The notes under the pieces are model-generated. The model was not told the origin of the DNA. It made no database searches and was given only the letters and a program-made list of their open reading frames with translations. Positions 51,501 through 59,718 of a stretch of DNA of 64,000 nucleotides are shown one piece after another. Made by a program: the position numbers and the translations under genes. How positions within the stretch are numbered: the stretch's first letter is position 1; every line of letters begins with the position of its first letter. The stretch spans positions 43,911,690 to 43,975,689 of the forward strand of contig OX246746.1 in assembly GCA_945910005.1 (NCBI GenBank). The letters run 5' to 3'. This DNA is from Isoperla grammatica (lineage: Eukaryota; Arthropoda; Insecta; Plecoptera; Perlodidae).

Positions 51501-54500
51501 TTACAAATCCATGGTAGGCCTACTACACAGCGAAATTGATAGCTAATTTAGTGGAAATCGCAGTGAACTTGAAATATTGCAAGGCAGTGTTTCAAAGTTT
51601 AGTGTTTTGTTTCCTAATAGGTTCACATTTTTAAAACAGACAAATGTGTATGTAAAGGTAAATAAACGATATCCATTATGTTCACACTTTGAAGTCAGGG
51701 CCTAAATTTTGGTCTCAAGTGTTTGTTATTTACTAGGGTTTCTTAGCGACGTCGAGTCGAGGCTATGTGCAGGTCCGTATCAGCCAATGGCGTACCATAA
51801 TCTCGTGGTCCTAAAGTTAGGCCAGACCTAAGTTAAGACTTTTTGTGAATCCGAGCCCAGGCATACATTGTAATTACATACATGCTCATATAATTAAATA
51901 CCTGGCAGGTCTAGATTGCAGTGCTAACACTAACAGGCCTGGTGAAGATCCTGCTACACACTCCCCATACAATCACTAAAGCATAAATTATTGGCAATTC
52001 CATGTTTTTACTACGTAGGCAGATCCAAATTTAGGCAAGTAGCAAAGGAAACAGTTCAAAACTGTTTTGCCAGGTATCTCTGTTTCAAATAGGAAGATAA
52101 CAGTATGGAACAGGGAGAGGAAATGTGCAGAACACATGGGGGAGGAGACTAGAATGTGGTGTGGTATGGTAAAATTAAGAGTGGAAGGATGAATCCAACA
52201 CACAACAACCCAATGTAGAGTTGGACGGTGATTATAGGCTACATTTCAATCTTCCAACTTCACTTTGAATAGCTAAAATGATTAGGGCTGCCCAACGATA
52301 AAAAAAATCATATCGAGGGAAGAAATATCGATATCGCGTCGCGATATCGAAGTTTTCAAGTGACGTATCGATATCGGCGATATCGCCACATCAAAACTTT
52401 TCTCGTCTGTTTTTAGGATTTACAGGCCAGCTAGAGGTAATTCTTTAAACAATATTACGTAAAGTAATATTTTAGCTTTGAAATGTCTTACTATGTGTGC
52501 GTCAATTTGTTTCTTGTACTATTCAAATTGTAAAATATCCACACAAAACAGCGATGGTGTGATTGACGTGACATGATACGTAATTGGTTTTTTGTACCAA
52601 TTAGCTTATTAGGCACAAGTTTGATATCGCGATATGTACGATGTATTAATTCTATATCGATATCGAATTATTTATCTATTATCGATATTGTATCGAATTA
52701 TCGATATCGTTGGGCAGCCCTAAAAATGATTCTCTTCGTACTTACCCAACATTCAGAATTCTCAGCTTTGGCATTGACGAGAGTGAAGTAGGCAGCTCAT
52801 CAATTTGATTATTGAATAAGGTCAATATTTCCAAATTGACAAGGTTTGCCAGACCAGGTGGTACAACTGAAATGATTTATCATTGATTAAGCGTTGAATA
52901 CTTAGGACTATATATAAGATCCAGTTTCTTGAATGCTAAATGTGATTTTCCTTACTTTGAATTTTGTTGTGGCTGAGGGTAAGCCGAGTAATATTCATCA
53001 TATTGACTAGAAAAGAAAAAAGAATTTAGTAAGTATTAGTGGTGTAACATATATGGGAGTTGTTTGGTGATTGGTGTCTAGGAAGCTCTGGTTAAAAAAG
53101 AAGGGTTTTGAAAGTTAGAGATTGTTGAAGATTGTTGGGAGAGGTTGCTAAGGGAATAGGAAATAACAAGCAGAAGACCTCAGTTGGTTATGGATTGGGA
53201 CTGGAGGTGGAAGTGTCCTGAGGACGAAGACTGCTCGAGTTGCTACGAAGGAGAATTCTCCTTCGAGAACGACAGTCTTCGTGTCTGGGTGCGAGGGAAT
53301 ACATCAAAGGGTAAGTGCTATTCCGATGAGCTAGGTCTATTAAATGAATATTGTATTGTCTAAACAATACCGGGCTAGGGTATTTGACAGTAGTAGGTAA
53401 GCAGTTGGCCTAAACTCAGGTCAATAGGCCTAGTCTCAGTTTTGGGCAAGTACTGTTTATTGATTGCACTTCAGAATGTTTATAGACGGAGTACCGGTAT
53501 ACTTGTAAAACATGTCATGTGAGGGTGGTGGGGTTGCTATGGGAGTTTCTTTCAAAGCCGCATGAAATAGTTGTGTCGTCAATCGCGGTCTACGGTCCTC
53601 GACCCTTCTCACTTCAGTCGGCCGGCCTCACAATCATTTTTTCAGTTCAGTTTTTCATTTCGTGGACGTAGAATATGTAATGACAAAACTTGCATGTATA
53701 CAGTATAATCATTATATTACAAGGGTGACTAAAAATAGTGAAAGTGTTGATTTTTAAGCGCAACAATAGACGGGGTAAATTAGATTCTGAAGGCAACAAA
53801 CTTTCATTTCATTGGTTTCCTGACCGAAATCGACTTCACATCGAATCGGGACTTTACAAAGTGGATCGTGGATCTACATGATCTACATTTACATTGTGTA
53901 TGTTCTAATCACTTTACTGAGGAGGACTAAGAATTATCATTGAATCTCAAAGCAAAGTTATTACCGGGCTATAAACCAAAACTGACACTGACTAAAAATG
54001 CAGTCTCTTAAAAAAACATGAGAAGTAAGACTGTTTCACCCCCAACGAAGCGTGCTAAGTCACAATAGGCTACATATGGTGGACTGACAGTGATGTCACT
54101 GTAGTTAGCCAGCACTGAGCGCAGTGCTTTTTTATATTGTTTATTGTTTTAGTGCCATGTGTTCCAGCAACCTGAAGTTTCTTTTAGTTTTATCTATCTT
54201 CAAATTGAATCAAGCTAGTTTCTGACAAGCCTTTTTACTTTTTAGCAAATCTACTATCTAGACTACCTATTCATTTAAATGTAGAGTATCCTAGATGCAC
54301 CTGGGTTAATTAAGTGTAGAGTAGGTCTATATATACACCTGGGATCCAATTAATGAAGGCTTCGTTTTCTTAACCCCTGCTTGATAACCCCGTGATTATG
54401 ATGACCCTAGCTTAATGGTAACTCTCACCAAGACTGTCTGTGTAATACAGTCAAATTTAACCCTGCCCAATAGTAGGGCTAAGAAGAGTTAGCCTATCTC

Positions 54501-57500
54501 ATTAATACTTTGAAAGGTTGCCATTTTTAGAGCCACCCATGTGTTTAGTCAGCATTAGTGTCATATTTATAGGCTAATACTTTCCAGAGAGGGTAGCTCA
54601 CTATAAAATCATACCAAATAACCATGTTTAGTTATATTTTGAGACTGCTACACAACATTGAAAGTGACATATGAACATGATGTGATTTCATCTAACCAAA
54701 AACTGGATTAATAAAATTTAAATCATTGCTATCATTATGGGCTTCCCTAATGACATCCGCAATGATTGCAACGTTTGGAATTTTGTTAAGCCTAATTGTT
54801 TTTAGTTTTTTAGTTTTTTATACACACAACTCTAACTTAACCAAACCTGAGGTCTTGGAAGAAGATGTCTTGGTAATTGTATAGCACAGCGGTCCACTTA
54901 TGTTGCTCATGGGTTCCGACGATTCCCGAGGTTAAAACATGATGTTTTATTTGTAAATATGTAAATTTCAGAAATGCTTCGTTTTGACAGCTCAATCACA
55001 CATAAAAAATGGAGTAGCCTGTATGACTTAGCCAGGTGTGCAAACGTTATTGATTGAAATGTGCTAGCCATCAGTCTTATATGGCATCAAGGAAAATGTA
55101 TTAAAATGGCTAATGTCCTACCTGGAAAACAGAACACAAGGTGTTGTGTTTAAAAATGTCATGTCTAAAATACTAGTAAATGAAAATGGTGTGCCACAAG
55201 GCTCAGTATTGGGACCGTTATTATTCATAATATATATTAACGATATGTATAAAGATTTGCCAGAAGTGTTCCTCAATCTGTTTGCAGATGATACGCTTCT
55301 CTCAATATCTGGTGATAACTTAAGAGACCTGGTAAAATATTTAAATGATATAGTATTAAAAAGACTGGCCAAATGGTTAGAACGAAACGATCTCAAGCTA
55401 AATGTAAAAAAAACTAAGGTTATGATTATCTCACCCCAAAATGTAAGTAAAGAGGAGGTGCTCAGAGAGTGTGTAATTAGAATAAATGATGAAGAATTAG
55501 AAATAGTTGAAGAAATGAAGTACCTAGGTATAATAATTGATAACAATCTAAATTTTAATAGTCATGTTGATTTTATTTGTAAGAAAATTGCAAAGAAGAT
55601 AGGATATCTACGCAGAATAGGCAAGTTTTTCTCGTCCTGGACAAAATATGTAATATAACAAACGATTATCCAGCCACACTTCAACTATTGTAATACTGTT
55701 TTATTTGAAATAGGAAAAGGAAAAATTGAAAAGTTACAAAAGCTACAAAATAGAGGTATGAGAACTATTTTGAATTGTGATCAATATACCTCAATAAAAT
55801 CAATGCTTGAAACCCTGCAAATGTTACCTGTAGTGAAAAAGGTAAAAAATGATACAATGATATTTATACACAAAATTAAGTTAGGACTATTACCGGAGTA
55901 ATTTGCAGTGTTGTAAAGTAGCGCGCTACTGGTAGCATGCTACTTGTCATCAGTAGCGAGACGGTAGCGAGCTACTTTCAAAAACGTGGTAGTGTAGCGA
56001 GTAGCATGCTACATTTTAACAGTAGCAGTAGCGCAAAAGTAGCGGAAAATCACGCTATTTATTTGTCAATCGATTAAATTACAAAATCGTTAAAATCTCG
56101 TTTTCCAAACTCGTTTAGTTTCCACTGTCAATGGGCAAATCACGACTGATTCTGCGAAGCATCCACTACCCCAAAGCGCCACCTGCATCATGCCTTTCAA
56201 CGGGCAACCACCCGCGGTCAACGACTCCTTCTGAGAGCAAGAGTGTTGAATGAATGAACTCACCCTTTTGACAAGTGCGTGGGTTGGGTTGCCACTTGCC
56301 ACCCTCCTCGTGTGCCTTGTCACTCGTCAGTCAGTCTCTAGGTAGCCACAACGTGACGATAACCTTGCATGGTGCGTGTTGAAGTGAGTTAGTTTTATAG
56401 TGACTAGTGACTAGTGAGTGAGTGATTATTATTTATTAGTGATACAAATGGCTTTCTTTAAAATAAATCAACCTACAAGTTCGAGTGGTCGTGTGAATGT
56501 AGTTCACAGTACTGATGAAGATGCAGATGATGTCGACAGCACCTGCACCACTTCGAATCCTACTCTTCCGTGGCCATCATACGAAACGTTTTTCTCTTAT
56601 AAAAGTGCTGGGAAATCGGGCACCAATACTTTAATGGTGCAATGTAAGGTTTGTGTGCCGAAAGTTAAAAAAATATCTGTTTCGAAGTCCTCATCATTAT
56701 TACACAAAACCATATATTACTTTAATAGAATTTATTAATTTGCTGCCCGTAACAAACCACTTATGACATTATGACAATGTCAAGAACATGATATTAATAT
56801 GTATAAGGACGAATGAATCATCATTCATCAACTTACAAAAATGAAAAAATGAATTCCCCCTTGATTTGGATTTAGACAAGCTGAAACGAGGACATTGTTA
56901 TTGAATTGATTAAAACTTCGTGATCATCTTTGACGCCGTCGATGTTGTAGAATGATGCGTTTCCTTCCTTTGTTCGGGTTATTGACTAATAATAATTGTA
57001 CTAATTTAATTTGCTACCTGTTTATCCAGTTCCCACATGTATGTCGGTAACGTCAGAATAAAGCCTTGTTTACGAACAGCATTCTAGTTGACCTCAGTCA
57101 CAGATAAAATATTATTCTCGAAGTGAAGTGAAATATCTGTGCTTCAGTTTAACGCGTGATCTTATGTTCGTATTCACGTTAGCGTTGACAGAATGACAGC
57201 CAAGTTGACGCGGATATTCGTAAACAATAGGCTATTTGGCATATCGAAGCAATTGACGTACTATTTATTTCTCACACCACAGAACTGACAATCTGGCTCC
57301 ATCATAAAGCGCGTGTTTACGTAACACGATTTACGAAAGTAGCGTGAAACTAGCGCGCTACTAAAAAAAAGTAGCTGAGCGGTTGCGAAGCTACTTTTTT
57401 AAGCAAGTAGCGAAAAAAGTAGCGAGCTACTTTTTTTAAGCAATTAGTGTTAGCGATAGCATGCTACTTTTTTAGAGTAGCGTTTACAACACTGGTAATT

Positions 57501-59718
57501 TGTACAAAGAGGTTAAATTTAAAGATCAAATTCACAATCACAAAACTAGGAATAAGGGAAATTTTTACTTGGAAACAAAAAATAAGTCTAGTAGTTTAAG
57601 ATCAGTGAACTTTCAGGGTTTTATAGAATATGATAAGCTACCATTAGTAATAAAACAATGTAAAATTTTAAGTTTATTTAAAAATCGATGTAGAAAACAT
57701 TATGAATAACTAGTAATTCCTGAAGCAAAATTGTTAATTGCATAGGTAAGTTTAATAATGTAGAAACACAAACACAAAGGATAATATATATTATACAACT
57801 ACAGATAATCAAACATAGCAAAAATATTGTAATCATGTTATGTGTTATTATAATGACAACGACTGTAATAACTGTACTGAGAGTAGCTATAAGAGCTAAA
57901 TAAATATTCTACTACTACCACATATCTGTAGACCAAGCCTCTAGGCCATATTGATATTATGGCATAGTGAGTTGTGTGACCTGCAACCTTCGCGTTCTAG
58001 GTGGGTTGGTTATTATTAACACCAGCTGGAGGTAGACTATGACATATTGGCACAAGTTCCTTGCAGTTGGCATTAACTTTGTGCTGTTGGTGCGACTAAG
58101 CCCTTGCCACCAAGAATAAGAACTGGAACTAGAATTTAACGTGCACACTAAGACTTGTTCTAGGTCTTGACCATGGTGGCTATCTAGCAACCCTGCATTC
58201 GCCCCTCGTCTTTATAACATCTTAAAACTCTCACTAAGTATATCACAGGAGTAAGTTCGGAGTAAATAAGCTCGCACGACGATAGGCCGAACCGTATATC
58301 AATACGTTTAATATCGGGCTAACTACAGCCGCACTAAACACGGGACTCACCGCCTGCTACATGTGACTATTTCCAAGAGCAACCACCTTTGGCAATTACT
58401 AACCGGCCCCCTACTAACGCCCCCTTTTTAGGCCACTGTAAAACATATCAAACTGTCGAAGTGTGTTTTTTTCTCTATTAGTTATAGATCGCATGCCACC
58501 TGAAACCATTATGTTTAATTTCGTGTTGTTGTTAGTTAATCAATATAGGTTCTTTCAAATTAACCCGCAACGAGCACTAGTTTTTTGTTGCTAATGGATT
58601 CGTCGATGAGTGATTATCAAGTTGCAGTGGAAGTGAGCAATGCGTGTATCAAGTACAGCTGGCTCTATTTAACCGTGCTGGCCCGTCAGTCCGGTTCAAT
58701 ATAATATGCATTCAGGTGTATATCAAAGATTTCAAGTTCGCATTGATGCCAGTTAGAGCTAAGTTAGGTCGGACTAGCGCCTGTGGTATACGTAGTGTCT
58801 GACATTGCTGGCAAAACTGGAGCTAGAATAAGACCTAGGCCCTAGGGCCCTACCCTACACCTAAACCAAGAACAAGAATTACTATCTACAATAATATTCC
58901 GACACGTTTCTAGGCTAGCATATTTGCCTTTGCTGGGCCTAAGCATTTGTAAATTATGACACTGCAATGATATTAAAATTGATGCTAAAAACAAAACGGT
59001 TTTTCTTACATGGCTAAGCTGAGGGGGAGAGGGGTGCTTCAACTAGGTCTACCTAGGCCTAGGGCTTCAACTTGGCATAAGCAAAGAGTCCAATGTCTGC
59101 CAATGTAACCTTGTCAATGTAAGAAAAATAAACTAGGCCCTAGGCCTAGGCCTAGGCCTAGGCCTACAAGACTGACATTTGGAAACGAAGATAGCTCTCG
59201 TCTTAAGCCAATTATAGGTCTAGGCCCTAGGGGCCTAGGCCTAGGCCTACGCTACCCAGCCTAGGCCTAGGCCCTAGGCCAGTCAAGCGTCCTGTCTAGC
59301 CTAGGCCTAGATCATAATAACCACTTTGCCTATCACACATTTGGGCAGGCCTTAGGGACCGTTTTACATCACCATTCATAATTTGGGTGGACCATAGGCC
59401 TATTACCCCCAGATTATGTATCTAAACCAAGTCTAGGACTAGGGCCTAGCCTAAGCTTACGCCCAAACCGCACCCACGTGCTTTCCTGGGGGCTACGCCT
59501 ACTTTTAGACAGCACGAAGAGAAAAATGTCAAGGCAACAACCGCTACCGAGTAAAACAAGTTACCTTATTTGGTAACAGATCAAGTTCGCACAAAATCCC
59601 ACAGGTACTTACAAAGCCCAGGCATTTCCTCGAATGTTGCCATGCCTTTATCAGCTAAATCCAGCTCTGGATTCTGGATTTCTTTCGCTTCATCCAGGAC
59701 TTTCTTAGCTTTCGACAT
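17719..59718 (-). CDS. RSU1: RSU1, Ras suppressor protein 1, 8 coding exons, 273 aa
   Basis: Coding exons in transcript order are 59613-59718, 52956-53006, 52746-52866, 49703-49821, 46671-46753, 38937-39051, 37169-37301 and 17719-17812. All have GT donors and AG acceptors. Exon lengths (106, 51, 121, 119, 83, 115, 133, 94) sum to 822 nt with phases that match at every junction, giving 273 residues plus stop; the human protein has 277. The product is a run of leucine-rich repeats followed by the PWVTPIADQ segment and a Lys-rich tail. RSU1 is a cytosolic adhesion protein that binds the LIM protein PINCH in the integrin-linked kinase complex and dampens Ras signalling. The human start MSK- supports ATG 59718 over the in-frame ATG 15 codons upstream. 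The introns hold nearly all the mobile elements of the window. This is a single-gene assignment with no plausible alternative, and no disabling mutation is seen. Confidence 0.96.
17872..18300 (+). repeat. tRNA-derived SINE, copy 1
   Basis: The head resembles a tRNA with A-box TGGTCCAGTGGTTAGCAT and B-box GGTTCAAATCC. The body contains GTGACTTTGGAGCCGTCCTA and CACTGATTCATATGTTTCG, and the tail is (ATTT)n. The same family occurs at 19429-19855 and 47462-47762. It would be transcribed by RNA polymerase III from the internal boxes. It lies in RSU1 intron 7. Confidence 0.9.
18425..19280. mobile_element. Possible hAT-type element with ATATCGATAT-rich ends
   Basis: Both edges are dense in overlapping ATATCG palindromes (18440-18520 and 19245-19270), like the ends of the confirmed element at 52283-52722. 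The inside contains a palindrome around 18735-18760 (GTAGTAGTACTACT type). The exact termini and target duplication are unclear. Confidence 0.4.
19429..19855 (+). repeat. tRNA-derived SINE, copy 2
   Basis: It has the same head (GTGGCTCGTTGGTCCAGTGG), body and (ATTT)n tail as the copy at 17872, with a few substitutions. It lies in RSU1 intron 7. Confidence 0.9.
20208..20618 (+). other. Unrecognised ORF with two possible membrane segments
   Basis: This 136-codon frame contains a compact hydrophobic part, FVWLLGLQYFPYQLPQWQ then ILGSIAAGLLLSLFEVVNF, followed by a charged tail with KNKRPS and a stop. A splice-acceptor-like TTTCTCGGTTCAG stands just before the hydrophobic part (near 20404). The first 60 codons overlap sequence resembling a hAT terminus (AAAATCGTGATCGATAATC). 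It could be a last exon, a gene fragment carried by a transposon, or chance. I do not recognise the protein family. Confidence 0.25.
20885..21145 (+). repeat. Degenerate tRNA-derived SINE
   Basis: TTCCAATGCAGAAGGTCCAG and GGTTTGATTCC resemble the B-box part of the SINE family at 17872. GGAGCTGTCATAGCAACGAA and the (ATTT)n tail also match. The copy is diverged and truncated at its head. Confidence 0.7.
21246..21575. repeat. (TAA)n tracts flanking a hairpin
   Basis: (TAA)n-type tracts occur at 21246-21290 and 21511-21574. Between them is a 61-bp-arm hairpin (21286-21346 paired with 21420-21482). The hairpin loop carries the hammerhead-like motif listed separately. Confidence 0.85.
21350..21418 (-). 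ncRNA. Degenerate hammerhead-ribozyme-like fold
   Basis: On the - strand the order is GTCGAC, TTA, a short stem GGG..CTC, the core CTGAAGA, a stem GTCCC/GGGAC with loop TCACAGAA, then GAAA and GTCGAG. This is the order of hammerhead conserved elements (CUGANGA, stem II, GAAA, stem III). Stem III pairs UCGAC with GUCGA, but one unpaired C intervenes, so activity is doubtful. Hammerheads of this kind are known in Penelope-like elements and retrozymes. Confidence 0.4.
22985..23095. mobile_element. hAT-Charlie-like terminal fragment in arm A
   Basis: CCAGTGTTTCCCAAACTGTG followed by ACCCACGAGC resembles hAT-Charlie ends. The inverse piece in arm B belongs to the complete copy at 26750-27030. Confidence 0.55.
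24781..25660. repeat. Central inverted repeat of the 15-kb element
   Basis: 24960-25200 and 25400-25645 are inverted copies sharing GGTGACAAGCTGTTAG, a (GTAA)n run and CAATAATATACTTGT. The spacer contains (TA)n at 25385-25414. It forms the turn between arms A and B. Confidence 0.8.
26750..27030. mobile_element. hAT-like MITE inside arm B
   Basis: The ends CCAGTGCTCCCCAAC and TTTGGGAAGCACTGG are inverted copies of a Charlie-type TIR. The inside contains GCGACCCAC repeats and a run of 14 G. The flanks GCCAAGAC and GCTAGACC are similar but not identical. Confidence 0.6.
27558..28029 (-). pseudogene. Unrecognised coding-like core of the 15-kb element
   Basis: On the - strand a frame reads WSIIIASALEGDCYAPKHIA, then KRSPNKTFQSLGRAQELVTK and DKLPRHIRYNKLVRQNKAF, up to a TTTGCAG site near 27774. 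A second frame then continues with VDMTNHTSTDTTDGSL, AADQYVLDVIVLRCSGE and AGDILVSLNPQNAGLRL to a stop at 27558. Codon use and composition look protein-like, and the TTTGCAG could be a splice acceptor joining the two. It lies between inverted copies B and C, outside the palindromes. I cannot assign a family; a transposase remnant or a captured host exon are both possible. Confidence 0.4.
31450..31592. repeat. Two-copy 73-bp tandem duplication
   Basis: Two near-identical units begin CAAGTCGATCAAATAAACAA and run through AACAATAAACAAAAAA. Confidence 0.9.
33379..34368. mobile_element. pogo/Tigger-like non-autonomous element, 990 bp
   Basis: The ends CAGTCGACTCCCGTTTATAC and its inverse are flanked by TA on both sides (33377-33378 and 34369-34370). 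Several internal copies of GCGTATAA occur near both ends. A T-run (33499-33528) and a GA-rich tract are inside. There is no transposase. It is nested within the TTAA element. Confidence 0.88.
37169..37301 (-). CDS. RSU1: RSU1 coding exon 7
   Basis: It encodes NLDLASNKSVIKMENNPWVT, PIADQLQVGVSHVMDYIRTD and TYK. The NNPWVTPIADQ block is an RSU1 signature following the last leucine-rich repeat. The donor is GTAAGT. The acceptor, TTGTTGAAG, has a poor pyrimidine tract. It lies only about 180 bp from the end of the 15.2-kb element. Confidence 0.95.
37691..38700. repeat. 78-bp minisatellite, about 13 copies
   Basis: The copies are identical apart from one C/T site (GCTATCAG or GCTACCAG; 8 T, 5 C) and a last copy cut after CATGCTC. 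The unit length is a multiple of three, so frames stay open for over 300 codons, giving 26-residue peptide repeats. It lies antisense in RSU1 intron 6 with no promoter or splice context, so I treat it as a satellite and not a gene. Confidence 0.95.
38937..39051 (-). CDS. RSU1: RSU1 coding exon 6
   Basis: It encodes LVLRDNDIVELPKEIGELTR and LRELHVQGNRLSVLPPEIG, two leucine-rich repeats nearly identical to vertebrate RSU1. The acceptor is TTTTGTCAG and the donor GTATGT. It starts in phase 0 and ends in phase 1. Confidence 0.97.
39052..40137. other. RSU1 intron 5, part, with a diverged duplication
   Basis: Poly-C followed by CATAGCTT..CTATTCATAAGT at 39822-39890 recurs at 40047-40110 in diverged form. 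Nothing else is recognised. Confidence 0.5.
40884..41390. mobile_element. Small DNA element with CCAGGC ends, 507 bp
   Basis: The ends CCAGGCCCGTAGGAA and TTCCTATGCGCCTGG are imperfect inverted repeats flanked by TAATAG on both sides. G-runs and C-runs next to the ends are inverted as well. GCGAAGCGCGG and GGCGGAGCCCCAG motifs are inside. The superfamily is not assigned. Confidence 0.75.
42000..42070 (-). repeat. tRNA-like SINE head, diverged
   Basis: On the - strand GCTAGCATGCACCAC and CACTGGTTTGATTCCC resemble tRNA A- and B-boxes at tRNA spacing. The copy is short and degenerate. Confidence 0.45.
42584..42850 (+). repeat. tRNA-derived SINE, second family
   Basis: A tRNA-like head (CCGGCTAATGGTTAGC, B-box GGTTCGATACC, closing CCGGC) is followed by an unrelated body with GAGGCGAATGCTGAAATTGA. 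The first and last bases of the head pair (CCGG/CCGG), as in an acceptor stem. It differs from the family at 17872. Confidence 0.65.
45765..46121. repeat. 3 x 119-bp tandem repeat
   Basis: Units starting CCACTCATGATTGATTAATA begin at 45765, 45884 and 46003. The copies are identical, which suggests recent duplication or a collapsed longer array. It lies near the right end of the TTAA element. Confidence 0.95.
46671..46753 (-). CDS. RSU1: RSU1 coding exon 5
   Basis: It encodes TLRALYLGDNDFEFVPPEVG and QLKNIQI after a split Glu codon. This leucine-rich repeat matches RSU1. The acceptor is TCTTCTCAG and the donor GTAAGT. The exon lies 138 bp from the terminus of the TTAA element. Confidence 0.96.
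47462..47762 (+). repeat. tRNA-derived SINE, copy 3, internally deleted
   Basis: It has the head and tail of the 17872 family but lacks roughly 100 bp between TGTCCAATCA and CAGTTTAGTTACTGAGTGGG. It lies in RSU1 intron 4. Confidence 0.9.
47880..48314 (-). pseudogene. Non-LTR retrotransposon RNase H / C-terminal fragment
   Basis: The - strand frame opens just after a stop with ADALAKLGSKK, the end of an RNase H domain. It continues to ATAQFRLATGHDVLQHHLSR and then C-x2-C ... H-x3-C (CKLCTLGFQDRAHLLSC), the zinc-like motif that follows RNase H in R1/I/Jockey-type LINEs. It is 5'-truncated and about 145 codons long. Confidence 0.75.
48764..49338. mobile_element. Small DNA transposon with GGGTGGAATAAGGGC ends
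   Basis: CCTGGGTGGAATAAGGGC near 48765 and GCCCTTATTCCACCCAGTG at its other end are inverted repeats. An internal + frame (48835-49104) has an acidic start (MADGDVSSDISSD), as some piggyBac-type transposases do, but ends after about 45 codons. No clear target duplication is seen. Confidence 0.55.
49381..49438. repeat. Near-perfect short palindrome
   Basis: GACCAGAGCTTCATTCAC (49386-49403) is followed after 14 bp by its exact inverse (49418-49435). It would form an 18-bp hairpin, which could be extended with gaps. Confidence 0.9.
49703..49821 (-). CDS. RSU1: RSU1 coding exon 4
   Basis: It encodes MNRLRALPRGFGAFPVLEVL and DLTYNNLDETTLPGNFFMM. The DLTYNNL..LPGNFF block is diagnostic for RSU1. 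The acceptor is GCTTACAG and the donor GTTAGA, which is weaker than the others. Confidence 0.97.
50882..50992. mobile_element. Very small hAT-like MITE, 111 bp
   Basis: TAGGGTTCGTTTGATTTACC and the inverse end AAATCAAACGAACCTA are matched repeats. A second copy of the left end (GGGTGCGTTTGATTTCCGG, about 50828) stands just upstream. Confidence 0.6.
52283..52722. mobile_element. hAT MITE, 440 bp, next to an RSU1 splice donor
   Basis: The ends TAGGGCTGCCCAACGATA and TATCG.TTGGGCAGCCCTA are inverted, and the 8-bp duplication AAAATGAT is perfect (52275-52282 and 52723-52730). The interior holds at least five TATCGATA motifs. It was inserted about 10 bp beyond the donor of RSU1 exon 3. No transposase is present. 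Confidence 0.95.
52746..52866 (-). CDS. RSU1: RSU1 coding exon 3
   Basis: It encodes VPPGLANLVNLEILTLFNNQ and IDELPTSLSSMPKLRILNV, two leucine-rich repeats. The acceptor is TCATTTCAG and the donor GTAAGT. It starts in phase 1 and ends in phase 2. Confidence 0.97.
52956..53006 (-). CDS. RSU1: RSU1 coding exon 2 (51 bp)
   Basis: This short exon encodes NMMNITRLTLSHNKIQ between acceptor TTTTCTAG and donor GTAAGG, in phase 1 on both sides. It fills exactly the gap between exons 1 and 3 and corresponds to the ITQL.LSHNKL repeat of vertebrate RSU1. Confidence 0.94.
53007..55076 (-). other. RSU1 intron 1, part
   Basis: An imperfect palindrome at 53222-53285 is centred on CGAAGGAGAATTCTCCTTCG. I see no other feature. 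Confidence 0.5.
55077..55900 (+). pseudogene. LINE reverse transcriptase (CR1/L2-like), 5'-truncated
   Basis: The + frame starts LYGIKENVLKWLMSYLENRT. It has RT motifs GVPQGSVLGPLLFIIYINDM and LFADDT (catalytic FADD), then LNVKKTKVMI and MKYLGIIIDNN. A stop interrupts at 55656-55658, but the same frame continues (PHFNYCNTVLF ... LQNRGMRTIL) to 55900, where a hAT element is inserted. These are typical RT fingers, palm and thumb of the Jockey/CR1 superfamily. It lies antisense in RSU1 intron 1. Confidence 0.9.
55906..57494. mobile_element. hAT element, 1.6 kb, inserted in the LINE
   Basis: The ends CAGTGTTGTAAAGTAGC and the inverse of CAGTGTTGTAAACG are flanked by the perfect 8-bp duplication GTAATTTG (55898-55905 and 57495-57502). 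Both subterminal parts are full of GTAGCG.GCTAC motifs. It contains only a short transposase fragment. Confidence 0.95.
56448..56738 (+). pseudogene. hAT transposase N-terminal fragment (BED-like finger)
   Basis: From ATG 56448 the frame gives MAFFKINQPTSSSGRVN, an acidic stretch and WPSYETFFSYKSAGKSG, then VQCKVC and SSSLLHKTI. The W..F......C-x2-C ... L..H arrangement resembles the BED zinc finger of hAT transposases. The frame ends right after, so the dimerisation and catalytic domains are missing. The element needs a transposase from elsewhere. Confidence 0.7.
57495..57709 (+). pseudogene. LINE reverse transcriptase, C-terminal end after the hAT insert
   Basis: The frame NLYKEVKFKDQIHNHKTRNK continues to GFIEYDKLPLVIKQCKILSL and FKNRCRKHYE before TAA. 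It resumes the LINE ORF that breaks at 55900. Joined across the hAT the frame is off by one base, so the LINE was already frameshifted or decayed later. Confidence 0.88.
57710..59612 (-). other. RSU1 intron 1, 5' part, with TAGGCCTA clusters
   Basis: Dense overlapping AGGCCTAGGCCT runs occur at about 59137-59300. I recognise no other feature. The LINE tail (TACTACTACC near 57910) ends the upstream element. Confidence 0.5.
59613..59718 (-). CDS. RSU1: RSU1 coding exon 1 (start codon)
   Basis: ATG at 59718 starts MSKAKKVLDEAKEIQNPELD and LADKGMATFEEMPGL, followed by 1 nt of Phe and donor GTAAGT. It resembles the N terminus of vertebrate RSU1 (MSKSLKK, D..D.G). An in-frame ATG 15 codons upstream is less likely because the family begins at MSK. 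Confidence 0.95.

Noticed and set aside
57957..58030. RSU1-like peptide RRLQVTQLTM on the - strand, considered as the second coding exon
   Set aside because: The frame stops at once and lacks a donor; the true exon with perfect phases is 52956-53006.
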